Made by a program: the position numbers and the translations under genes | Assembly (NCBI RefSeq): GCF_004364335.1 | Contig: NZ_SOCR01000008.1 | Location: forward strand, 1 to 64,000 | DNA: 64,000 nt | Direction: 5' to 3' | From: Pseudomonas graminis | Lineage (GTDB): Bacteria; Pseudomonadota; Gammaproteobacteria; Pseudomonadales; Pseudomonadaceae | Shown: piece by piece, positions 25,529 through 33,487 of the stretch | Position numbering within the stretch: position 1 is the first letter of the stretch | How the letters are laid out: every line of letters starts with the position of its first letter | The notes under the pieces: generated by a model | Told to the model about the DNA's origin: nothing | Databases searched by the model: none | The model's input: only the letters and a program-made list of their open reading frames with translations

Positions 25529-26653
25529 TCAATGTGCATCCAGCAACGGGTCCAGCGCGCGCGCGTGCTCGACCTGCCATCCAATGGGCACGACATCGCC
25601 AACGCTCAGCGCCGGATCAAGCTCGGCGATGGGCTGTTTGACGAAAAAATCGGTTTTACCGGCCACTTCCAGACGCACGCGCACGTGGTCGCCCAAATAG
25701 ATGAATTCGGCGACGCGGCCGGAGAAGCGGTTGACACAACTCTCGCTGCGGCCGTTGAGGTTCACGCGCTCGGGACGAATAGAAAGCGTGACCGGGCTGC
25801 CGGTGGCACCGACGTTGATCGCCAGCGCTTCGACCTTTTCGCCGCGCGCCAGGCCCACCACGCAGCGGTCGCCGCTCTGGCTGAGCAAGGTGCCGTTGAT
25901 GCGGTTGTTCTCGCCGATGAAGTTGGCGACGAAGGTGTTTTTCGGCTCTTCATAAAGGGTGCGCGGTGGGGCGATCTGCTGGATTTCGCCCTGATGAAAT
26001 ACCGCGACGCGGTCGGACATGGTCAGCGCTTCGCCCTGATCGTGGGTGACGTAAACAACGGTCACGCCCAGTCGCTGGTGCAGATGCTTGATTTCCATCT
26101 GCATGTGTTCGCGCAGTTGTTTGTCGAGCGCACCGAGGGGCTCGTCCATCAGCACCAGCTGCGGCTCGAACACCAACGCCCGGGCCAGCGCGACACGTTG
26201 TTGCTGACCACCCGACAACTGCGCGGGATAACGGTGGGCGAAGGTGCCGAGCTGCACCATGTCGAGGGCGCGTTTGACCTTTTCGGCGACGTCGGTCTTG
26301 CTCATGCCGCGCACCGACAGCGGAAACGCGAGGTTTTCAGCGACGGTCATGTGCGGGAACAGCGCGTAGTTCTGGAACACCATGCCGATGTCGCGTTTGT
26401 GCGGCGGCACGTTGTTGATCGAACGGCCCGCCAGCAGGATCTCCCCGGCGGTGGGTGTCTCGAAACCGGCGAGCATCATCAGGCTGGTGGTTTTGCCGGA
26501 GCCGGACGGCCCGAGCAGGGTGAGGAATTCGCCTTTGCAAATATCCAGGTTGAGGTCTTTGACGATCAGGGCTTCGCCGTCGTAGCTCTTTTGCACACCG
26601 CGAAAGCTGACCAGAACATCATTCGCCCCAGCGCTTGAATCGACGTTGCTCAT
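25529..26653 (-). CDS. agtA: ABC transporter ATP-binding protein AgtA
   Basis: PotA-type ATPase, 374 residues. Walker A GPSGSGKTTS, signature LSGGQQQRVALARAL, Walker B LVLMDEPLGALD and switch His in VTHDQGEAL are intact; a TOBE domain occupies the C-terminal third. Start at 26653 with AAGG 8 nt upstream. First gene of the operon; a 16-bp palindrome lies 110 bp upstream. Confidence 0.88.
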   Translation of the reverse strand: MSNVDSSAGANDVLVSFRGVQKSYDGEALIVKDLNLDICKGEFLTLLGPSGSGKTTSLMMLAGFETPTAGEILLAGRSINNVPPHKRDIGMVFQNYALFPHMTVAENLAFPLSVRGMSKTDVAEKVKRALDMVQLGTFAHRYPAQLSGGQQQRVALARALVFEPQLVLMDEPLGALDKQLREHMQMEIKHLHQRLGVTVVYVTHDQGEALTMSDRVAVFHQGEIQQIAPPRTLYEEPKNTFVANFIGENNRINGTLLSQSGDRCVVGLARGEKVEALAINVGATGSPVTLSIRPERVNLNGRSESCVNRFSGRVAEFIYLGDHVRVRLEVAGKTDFFVKQPIAELDPALSVGDVVPIGWQVEHARALDPLLDAH

Positions 26654-26762
26654 TGCCCACACCTTTGTTTGATCCACCGTAGGGATCAAGCCTAGATGAG
26701 CCTGAAGGCCGCGCAAATCGGGGCGTGAGAGAGAATGGCCTAGGCGGGGTGGAAGGTTTGGT

Positions 26763-26778
26763 GTAGGGATTGCCCTAC
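26763..26778. promoter_or_regulatory. candidate response-regulator operator upstream of agtA
   Basis: Perfect inverted repeat GTAGGG-ATTG-CCCTAC, 110 bp upstream of the agtA start codon. The size and symmetry suit a NarL/LuxR-type dimer such as the neighbouring AgtR. The pairing of site and regulator is inference. Confidence 0.5.
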
Positions 26779-26835
26779 AGGGATGGCGGGGATAGGCATG
26801 ACTTATCCGAGGGATTTGTTGCTTTCATCGACGCT

Positions 26836-26900
26836 TTCGCGAGCAAGCTCACTCCTACAAGGGATTGCGGTCATTCTGCAGGAGCGCGCTTGCCCGCGAA
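26836..26900. repeat. degenerate REP pair
   Basis: Two REP-like arms in opposite orientation (26836-26859 and 26878-26900), less well matched than the pair at 22071-22157. They lie between the agtA promoter region and the 3' end of agtR. Confidence 0.65.
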
Positions 26901-26945
26901 CACGTCAGCATAGGCGCAGGGAAGGTCGTTTTTAGACCCGGCGCC

Positions 26946-27575
26946 TCAGACCAACTTATGCTCCATCGCATACTTCACCAGCTCGGCGAGCGAATTGATT
27001 TTCAGCTTCTGCATCAGCCGCGCCTTGTGGGTGCTGATGGTCTTGCTGCTCAGCGCCAGTTGCTGGGCGATGTCGTTGACGTTCGCGCCCTGAGCGAGGC
27101 GCTCGAACACGGAAAACTCGCGCTCGGACAACAGCGAGTGCAAGGGCCGGTGATCCGTCAGTCCGACTTCGAACACCATGCGATCGGCCAGGTCCGGGTC
27201 GATGTAACGTCCGCCCGCGGCCACGCGCCGAATCGCTGTCAGCAACAAGGCGGGGTCGCTGTCTTTGGTGGCGTAACCAGCGGCGCCGACCTTCAAGGCC
27301 CGCGCGGCCATTTGCGCTTCGTCGTGCATCGACAGCACCAGAATGGCAGGCGGATTGTTCAGCGCGCGAATCCGCGGGATCGCCTCCAGACCGTTGACCC
27401 CCGGCATGGAAATATCCAGCAGCACGACCTCGCACGGGATGTGGCGCAACGCCTCCAGCAACTGCTCGCCATTGCTGGCCTCCCCGACCACCTGCAGATC
27501 CTTCGCCAGGCCGATCAGCTGTTTGATGCCCTCGCGGACAATCGTGTGATCTTCGGCAACCAATACGCGAATCAA
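26946..27575 (-). CDS. agtR: NarL-family response regulator AgtR
   Basis: Two-component regulator, 209 residues. Receiver domain with phospho-acceptor Asp54 (VLLDISMPG) and a C-terminal LuxR-type helix-turn-helix (LSSKTISTHKARLMQKLKI). Its start overlaps the kinase stop by 4 bp. It lies directly downstream of agtS, and the agt transporter operon is next on the same strand, the arrangement described for P. aeruginosa AgtSR, which controls uptake of 4-aminobutyrate and 5-aminovalerate. Confidence 0.88.
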   Translation of the reverse strand: MIRVLVAEDHTIVREGIKQLIGLAKDLQVVGEASNGEQLLEALRHIPCEVVLLDISMPGVNGLEAIPRIRALNNPPAILVLSMHDEAQMAARALKVGAAGYATKDSDPALLLTAIRRVAAGGRYIDPDLADRMVFEVGLTDHRPLHSLLSEREFSVFERLAQGANVNDIAQQLALSSKTISTHKARLMQKLKINSLAELVKYAMEHKLV

Positions 27576-29641
27576 TGCACGTGCTCCTCAGCGACCGGGT
27601 CCAGCGGAATGTGGATGCGCAAGGTTGTGCCTTCTCCGGGCAAGGTGTCCAGATGCAATTGCCCGCCCATGATCAGAACCCGCTCACGCATGCCCACCAG
27701 CCCGAACGACGCCGGACGCTCGGCGCGCAGATCGAAGCCCTTGCCGTCATCGGCGATGCGCATGCACAGCACGTCATCGCTCAGCGTCAGGCTCAGCTCG
27801 ACCGTGTGCGCTTCGGCATGGCGCATGACGTTGGTCAGCGACTCCTGAAGGATGCGAAACAGCCCGATGGCCGTGGCGTCCGGCAGGCTGGGCAGGTTGT
27901 CCGGCACCTGCACCAGGCACGGAATCTGGGTGCGTGCTTCGAAGCGCCGGGCCTGCCACTCAATGGCCGAGGCGATGCCTGCATCGAGAATCGGTGGCCG
28001 CAGCGCGGTCGCCACGTCCCGCACCAACTGGAACAACTGCGCAATCAGGCGCTTCATGCTGTTCAACCGATCACGCAGGCCAGGGTCGAGATCGGCGTAG
28101 GCCAGTTCACACATGGACGTTTCCAGCTTGAGCACGGTCAGCATCTGACCCAGCTCGTCGTGGACTTCCCGGGCGATTCGGGCCTTTTCTTCTTCGCGCA
28201 CGGTTTCCAGGTGCGCCGAAAGCTCGCGCAACTGCTCGGCCAGCACCTGCAAGCGCGCTTCACTTTCTTGCAGCGCGGCGAGGGATCGACGCCGTTCGGT
28301 CACATCGGTGATGAACACCACCAGATACTCGGCGTCGCGAAAGCGCAGGAAGCTCAGCGACACATCGGCCGGGAGGATGCTGCCATCGGCGCGCACGCAG
28401 TTGCTTTCGTAGTTTTGCGGCCCTTCCTCGCTGGAGCGCGCGGTTTTCCACAGATTGAGCCAGCGATCCATGTTCAGCCCCGGCTCGAAATCAATCAGCG
28501 GCCGGTCCACCACTCCACCGGGCGCATAACCCAGCATGGTCTCGGCCGCCTGATTGGCGTAGCGCACATGGCTGTCCCAATTGACCCAGAGAATGCCGAC
28601 GGTGCTCTGATCAATGGAGAATTGCGCCAGCCTCAATGCCTCTTCTCCCGCCAGGCGCCTGGCGATGTCATCCCGCGCGCCAAGCAGCTGTTTCTCCAGT
28701 TGCTGCTGTTGTTTGCGCTGCCAGTAAACAATCGCCGCGCTGGCGAGGAGCAGGACCAATAGCAGCAGCGCAATGTTCTTCCACAGCCCTGGCGATTCAC
28801 TGATCTGCGGGTATTTGGGCTGCAGCCACTGCGTATGCAACTGTTCGAGATCCCGGGCCGGAATGACGTTTAATGCCTGGCTGATAATCTCGGCGAGCTG
28901 CGGCGTGTCACGTCGGGAAGCCACGCGCAGCAATTGCGGAAAGCCGATGTCGCCCACCACGGCGAGCCCGGCAAACTCCGCCTCACGGGACAGACGGCTG
29001 AGCTGCGCCTCATCGATGACGGCGTAACGTGCCTGCTGACTGAGCAGCAGCTGCAAAGCCTGACGCTCGAGCGGCACGCCTTGCAGATTGAGGTGGGTGT
29101 AGTTGCTGCGCAGGTAGTCAGCCGTGGCACTGGGCATGCGCACGGCGACACGCACCTGGCTGTCGAGTTTTTCCAGATCCACCGCGCCGGCGCCGTCACG
29201 TTCGCCGATGATCAATTGCGGAACGCGCATGTATGGATCGGAATACAGCCACAGGCGCAAGCCGGCGGGGGTCTGGGTCAGGCCGGGCGCGAAGTCGATC
29301 TGGCCATCGGCGAGGGCTTTTTCGAGCTCGCTCTGATCGGCATAACTGCGCCACAGCAGCTCCACCTGAAGGGTCTTTGCCATGAGATTGATGAGGTCGA
29401 CGTTCGCGCCGGACAACTGCTGAGCGCGTCGATCGAGCTGGGCGTAAGGCGTTTGAAGGACGAGCCCGACGCGCAATTGCCCGCGCTGGGTCAGCCAGTC
29501 CCGCTGCTCGCGGCTCAACGGGTCGGCCTGGGTGGGCGAGACAGCTGCATACAGCGACATCGGCAACGCGATCAGCAGCAGGCTGATCAAGAGCGCGCGG
29601 GTATCGCCGATAACCCGTAGGCACAGCGCACGGTTTCTCAA
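27572..29641 (-). CDS. agtS: sensor histidine kinase AgtS with periplasmic binding domain
   Basis: Membrane kinase. A signal anchor is followed by a bacterial extracellular solute-binding family 3 domain (about 45-290), a transmembrane helix (about 300-322), a PAS domain (about 355-480), a HisKA_3 dimerisation segment with the phospho-His in ARIAREVHDELGQ, and an HATPase domain (NVMRHAEAH, DDGKGFDL). The start is uncertain: I use TTG 29641, which has GGA about 9 nt upstream; a more distal TTG lies at 29728 and an internal ATG at the end of the signal anchor. Overlaps agtR by 4 bp. Confidence 0.82.
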   Translation of the reverse strand: MRNRALCLRVIGDTRALLISLLLIALPMSLYAAVSPTQADPLSREQRDWLTQRGQLRVGLVLQTPYAQLDRRAQQLSGANVDLINLMAKTLQVELLWRSYADQSELEKALADGQIDFAPGLTQTPAGLRLWLYSDPYMRVPQLIIGERDGAGAVDLEKLDSQVRVAVRMPSATADYLRSNYTHLNLQGVPLERQALQLLLSQQARYAVIDEAQLSRLSREAEFAGLAVVGDIGFPQLLRVASRRDTPQLAEIISQALNVIPARDLEQLHTQWLQPKYPQISESPGLWKNIALLLLVLLLASAAIVYWQRKQQQQLEKQLLGARDDIARRLAGEEALRLAQFSIDQSTVGILWVNWDSHVRYANQAAETMLGYAPGGVVDRPLIDFEPGLNMDRWLNLWKTARSSEEGPQNYESNCVRADGSILPADVSLSFLRFRDAEYLVVFITDVTERRRSLAALQESEARLQVLAEQLRELSAHLETVREEEKARIAREVHDELGQMLTVLKLETSMCELAYADLDPGLRDRLNSMKRLIAQLFQLVRDVATALRPPILDAGIASAIEWQARRFEARTQIPCLVQVPDNLPSLPDATAIGLFRILQESLTNVMRHAEAHTVELSLTLSDDVLCMRIADDGKGFDLRAERPASFGLVGMRERVLIMGGQLHLDTLPGEGTTLRIHIPLDPVAEEHVH

Positions 29642-29782
29642 ACTGTCGTTTCCATTTTCCTGAATCCCATGCCGATCATGCTCTGTGTCTCTCGTTCGCT
29701 GAGGCGCGGCGATTGCCTGGCCTGACAAACCGCCGTCAACCCATTAGTCTGCCGGAATTGTTTCCGGCCTTTGGAATATTCG

Positions 29783-30766
29783 ATGTCCTACACCCTTCGC
29801 GCACTATTTCCTGCGCTGTGCCTGACGCTGATACTACCTTGCTCGCAGCCCGTCATGGCCGCGGACCCGGCGTCCGATAAAGACGCCAAGCCTGCTGAAG
29901 CGCCGGTCGAGCGTGCAGCACTGCCGTCGCGCACTGAAGAAGACACCCTGGCGCTCGAGCGTCAGGTGCCGCAAGCCGAGCAACAGCAGTTGCAGGCCGG
30001 CGACGAGACATTTCTAGCGTTGTGGAAACCGGCGAACGTCGACGCGCCCAAAGGCGCGGTGATCATCGTCCCGGGCGCCGATGAGTCAGCGGACTGGCCG
30101 ACTGTGGTAGCACCGTTGCGCCGCAAGTTGCCGGACGTCGGATGGTCCAGCCTCAGTCTGAGCATGCCGGACGCTCACAACGATGGTGTTTTCGCCCGCG
30201 CGGCGGAGGCCCCGGCTGCGGCGAGTACTGGTGATAAACCCAAGGACGCGCCGGTGAAGGCGCCGGATCCTGCAGCCACTGCTGAGGCGGAGGCTGCGGC
30301 CGCCGCCGAACAGGCCGCTGCCCAGGCCGCGCTGGCCAAGGCCAACGCCGAGAAAATCTTCGCCCGGATCGACAGTGCTGTGGCGTTCGCCCAGCAGAAC
30401 AAGGCCCGCAGCATCGTCCTCCTCGGCCACGGCAGCGGGGCTTATTGGGCGGCGCGTTACATGAGCGAGCGGCCCTCGCCGGCCGTCCAACGCCTGGTGA
30501 TGGTCACGGCGGTGGATACCGGCAAGGAAACGCCGCCTCTGATGGATTTGCTGCCGACGCTGAAGGTCCCGACGGCAGACTTCGTCAACAAGGACCGGCC
30601 GGTGCCGCGCCAGCAGGCACAAGACCGTCTGGACGCCAGCAAACGAAACAAAAACGCTCGGTTTACCCAAGTGGCACTGAGTGCAATTCCGGGCAATCCG
30701 ACGATGGAACAGGATCAACTGTTTCGCCGCGTTCGGGGTTGGTTGGAGGGGGACGCCGCGAAGTAA
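29783..30766 (+). CDS. DUF3530 alpha/beta-hydrolase-like secreted protein
   Basis: 327 residues with a signal peptide (about 1-26, ending PVMAA). The body resembles an alpha/beta hydrolase: GAVIIVPGADESADWP near the oxyanion strand and IVLLGHGSGAYWAARY in place of the nucleophile elbow (Ser in GHGSG). An Ala/Glu-rich low-complexity insertion lies in the middle (about 140-190). Start at ATG 29783; function unknown. Divergent from agtS. Confidence 0.75.
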   Translation: MSYTLRALFPALCLTLILPCSQPVMAADPASDKDAKPAEAPVERAALPSRTEEDTLALERQVPQAEQQQLQAGDETFLALWKPANVDAPKGAVIIVPGADESADWPTVVAPLRRKLPDVGWSSLSLSMPDAHNDGVFARAAEAPAAASTGDKPKDAPVKAPDPAATAEAEAAAAAEQAAAQAALAKANAEKIFARIDSAVAFAQQNKARSIVLLGHGSGAYWAARYMSERPSPAVQRLVMVTAVDTGKETPPLMDLLPTLKVPTADFVNKDRPVPRQQAQDRLDASKRNKNARFTQVALSAIPGNPTMEQDQLFRRVRGWLEGDAAK

Positions 30767-30783
30767 CCCTGATCGCCTGCAAG

Positions 30784-30804
30784 GCTGCCCGTGCTTCGGG
30801 CAGC
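30784..30804. terminator. hairpin between convergent genes
   Basis: Perfect 8-bp stem GCTGCCCG/CGGGCAGC with a 5-nt loop, between the DUF3530 gene and djlA. No T run on either side. Confidence 0.5.
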
Positions 30805-30818
30805 ATCCAAAGCAGACG

Positions 30819-31592
30819 TCAGCGAAAACCCCGCCGTTCGCGAATCACCGCGTAGGCGTGGTGCAGCTCGCGGGTTTTCTCGGTGGCATCACGAACCTGT
30901 AGCTGATTGGCGCCACTGCCGGCGATTTTGTCCGGGTGGTGACGACTCAGCAATCGACGGTAGGCGCGCTTGATCTGCGCAGGTTCCGCATCCGCTTTCA
31001 CACCCAGCAAACGCAGTGCGTCCTGAAACTCGCCGCCACTGCTGGCCGGAGCACCCCGGGAACGCTGCTCGTCTTCGGTCGATGACAACCCTTCGACTTT
31101 GCCCGCAGGCCAGCCCAGCCATTTGCCCCACAGCACAATCAATTCGCGCTCGGTACGCGACGCCCTGCCATCCGCCCACGCCATGCGCCAACAGGCACGC
31201 AGCAAACCTTCTGCCGCATGGGGTTGGTTTTTCAGGCGCGTGAGGTGAACGCGGAAATTGTCGCGCCCGTCCTTGCCCCGATTGAACGCCTGGATTGCCC
31301 GCCGTTGCGCCGCCTCGCTGAGGTCCAATCGGCGCATTTCCACACGCGCCTGCTGAATATGCCCGTCCACCACCCGGCCATCGCTCTTCGCCAGACGCCC
31401 CAGCAGCATGAAAATAAGCTCGTCGTCGCGCGGCACGGTGCGGCCATTGGCACGCTCGCGCATCTCCGCCCAGCTGCGGAAATTCAGCCGCCGATCAAGC
31501 GCCTGCCCCAGAAGCGCGCCGAGCATGGCGCCGGGAATGCTGGCAATCAGATACCCGACGCCACCGCCGACCACTGTGAATGGCCACAGCAT
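30819..31592 (-). CDS. djlA: membrane-anchored DnaK co-chaperone DjlA
   Basis: Type III J-protein, 257 residues. A short N-terminal membrane segment with Gly-zipper character (GGGVGYLIASIPGAMLGALLG), a TerB-like domain (about 50-160), then a C-terminal J domain with HPD in SRHHPDK. It begins directly after the murU stop (TAG followed by ATG), so it is the third gene of amgK-murU-djlA. Confidence 0.9.
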   Translation of the reverse strand: MLWPFTVVGGGVGYLIASIPGAMLGALLGQALDRRLNFRSWAEMRERANGRTVPRDDELIFMLLGRLAKSDGRVVDGHIQQARVEMRRLDLSEAAQRRAIQAFNRGKDGRDNFRVHLTRLKNQPHAAEGLLRACWRMAWADGRASRTERELIVLWGKWLGWPAGKVEGLSSTEDEQRSRGAPASSGGEFQDALRLLGVKADAEPAQIKRAYRRLLSRHHPDKIAGSGANQLQVRDATEKTRELHHAYAVIRERRGFR

Positions 31593-32261
31593 CTAGGGTT
31601 TCACCACAAGCAGCTGCTCGACTTCTGCAAGGCGCTCATGGGTACCGACATCCACCCAGCGGCCAGCAAAACGTTCACCGGTTACCAGGCCTTTCGCCAT
31701 GGCTTCACGCAACAGGGGCGCCAGCTTGAACGCGCCTTCGGTGCAGCCCGCGAAGAGTTGCGGATGCAGTACCGCGATGCCGCTGTAGGTCAGGCGCGGC
31801 TGAACGGCATCGTCGTGCACGAGCCCGTCGACCAGCGCGAAATCGCCGCCGGGGTGATGTGGCGGGTTATCCACCAGCACCAAATGGGCAAGCCCCTTGA
31901 GAGGTTTCATCAACGAGCTGAAATCGAAGTCGACCCAGATGTCACCGTTGACCACCAGAAAGGGCTCGTCGCCCAGCAGCGGCAGCGCACGGAAGATCCC
32001 GCCGCCCGTCTCCAGCGGCTCGCCCTCAGGCGAATAGCGGATATTCAGGCCCCACGGGCGACCGTCGCCCAGATGATCTTCGATCTGCTGACCCAGCCAC
32101 GCATGGTTGATCACAACGTCTTCAACGCCAGCCGATCTGATCGCGCGCAGGTGATATTCAATCAGTGGAACACCGCCGGCACGCACCAGCGGTTTGGGCG
32201 TGTGCAGGGTCAACGGGCGCAGGCGCTCGCCTTTACCCGCCGCCAGAATCATCGCTTTCAT
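31593..32261 (-). CDS. murU: N-acetylmuramate alpha-1-phosphate uridylyltransferase
   Basis: Makes UDP-MurNAc from MurNAc-1-phosphate in cell-wall recycling. The 222-residue nucleotidyltransferase opens with AMILAAGKGERLRPLTLHTPKPLV, the nucleotide-binding loop. NGDIWVDFD supplies a metal-binding Asp. It lies downstream of amgK as in other pseudomonads. This route lets the cell bypass fosfomycin-sensitive de novo synthesis. Confidence 0.93.
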   Translation of the reverse strand: MKAMILAAGKGERLRPLTLHTPKPLVRAGGVPLIEYHLRAIRSAGVEDVVINHAWLGQQIEDHLGDGRPWGLNIRYSPEGEPLETGGGIFRALPLLGDEPFLVVNGDIWVDFDFSSLMKPLKGLAHLVLVDNPPHHPGGDFALVDGLVHDDAVQPRLTYSGIAVLHPQLFAGCTEGAFKLAPLLREAMAKGLVTGERFAGRWVDVGTHERLAEVEQLLVVKP

Positions 32262-32314
32262 GCGGCCCTCATCAAGACAATCTTCAAGTGCTTTCCCTCT
32301 TCAATTGCAGTCCA

Positions 32315-33358
32315 TTACACAAAAGAGGCTGGTTTTGCCTGTGTCGGTGTTGTATGGCCAAGGCTGGTCAACAGATTACTCAACTCAACGAGCTCCGGGC
32401 GTCGCGCCAACACCGCTTCTATATAAGAGAAGAAGCGCGGCACGTCGGCGACGTAGCGTGGCTTGCCGTCACGGTGGCAGATGCGGGCGAAAATACCGAT
32501 CACCTTCAAATGCCGCTGCACGCCCATCAAATCACTGGCACGACGGAATTCATCGAATTCGTCCTGCACCGGAATGCCCGCCGCAGCGGCCTTGTTCCAA
32601 TACAGCTTGAGCCAGTCCGCTACGCGCGCCTCCGGCCAACTCAGGAAGGCATCCTTGAACAGGCATGTGATGTCGTAGGTGACCGGGCCATACACCGCGT
32701 CCTGAAAATCCAGGACGCCAGGGTTCGGTTCGCTGAGCATCAGGTTGCGCGGCATGTAATCGCGGTGCACCAGCACCTTCGGTTGGGCCAGCGCGCTTTC
32801 GATCAGCAAATCGCTGACTGACTGCCAACTGGCCTGCTGCGCCTGGTCGAACTCGACGCCCAGATGACGCTTCACGTACCACTCGGGAAACAGCTCCAGT
32901 TCGCGGCGCAGGAGTGCCACGTCATAACTGGGCAACAGCGCGTCCATCGGCAGTTGCTGGTAGGCGAGCAGTGCGTCGATTGCGTCCATGAACAGCTGAT
33001 CGGCGTTTTGCTCGTCGATGACATCCAGGTAAGTCTGACGACCCAGGTCATTCAACAAAAGGAAGCCCTGATTCAGGTCTTCGGCATAAATTTTCGGAAC
33101 ATTAATGCCCGAGCCGCTCAATAAATGAGCGATATCCACGAAGGGTTTGCAGTTTTCCTGTGGGGGTGGCGCGTCCATGACAATAAAAGTGCGGTCCTCC
33201 CCCTCCCAGCGAAAGTAGCGCCGGAAACTGGCATCGCTACTGGCGGCAGTCAACGTGGCCGGGGGTATTGGGCCCCAGCCTTGAGCCTCAAATAAACGCG
33301 GGAGCTGCTCATCGAGCCAAACTTTCAGGTGTTGCAGGCGTACATCTTGATCTGGCAT
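32315..33358 (-). CDS. amgK: N-acetylmuramate/N-acetylglucosamine anomeric kinase
   Basis: Phosphorylates MurNAc and GlcNAc at C1. Aminoglycoside-phosphotransferase fold, 347 residues: N-lobe with FIVMDAPP, catalytic loop VLVHRDYMPRNLML, and metal Asp in VLDFQDAVYGPVTYD. Start at 33358 with GGAGA 8 nt upstream. Divergent from lptD. A perfect 6-bp hairpin (33372-33387) lies in the gap. Confidence 0.92.
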   Translation of the reverse strand: MPDQDVRLQHLKVWLDEQLPRLFEAQGWGPIPPATLTAASSDASFRRYFRWEGEDRTFIVMDAPPPQENCKPFVDIAHLLSGSGINVPKIYAEDLNQGFLLLNDLGRQTYLDVIDEQNADQLFMDAIDALLAYQQLPMDALLPSYDVALLRRELELFPEWYVKRHLGVEFDQAQQASWQSVSDLLIESALAQPKVLVHRDYMPRNLMLSEPNPGVLDFQDAVYGPVTYDITCLFKDAFLSWPEARVADWLKLYWNKAAAAGIPVQDEFDEFRRASDLMGVQRHLKVIGIFARICHRDGKPRYVADVPRFFSYIEAVLARRPELVELSNLLTSLGHTTPTQAKPASFV

Positions 33359-33487
33359 TGCAAGGGTCTCCGACGGCGCTAGCCGTCAAGCGGGTCATGC
33401 TTTATTATCCGACATCTTTTTCAGCCCATCGAGAGGCGTGCGGCCCCCCCGCGGGCAGATGGCGCGCAGGAAGCCCGGACTAATAAG

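Noticed and set aside
26865..27848. 327-codon frame opening with SFCRSALAREH
   Set aside because: The start is a translated REP element, and the rest is antisense to agtR and agtS.
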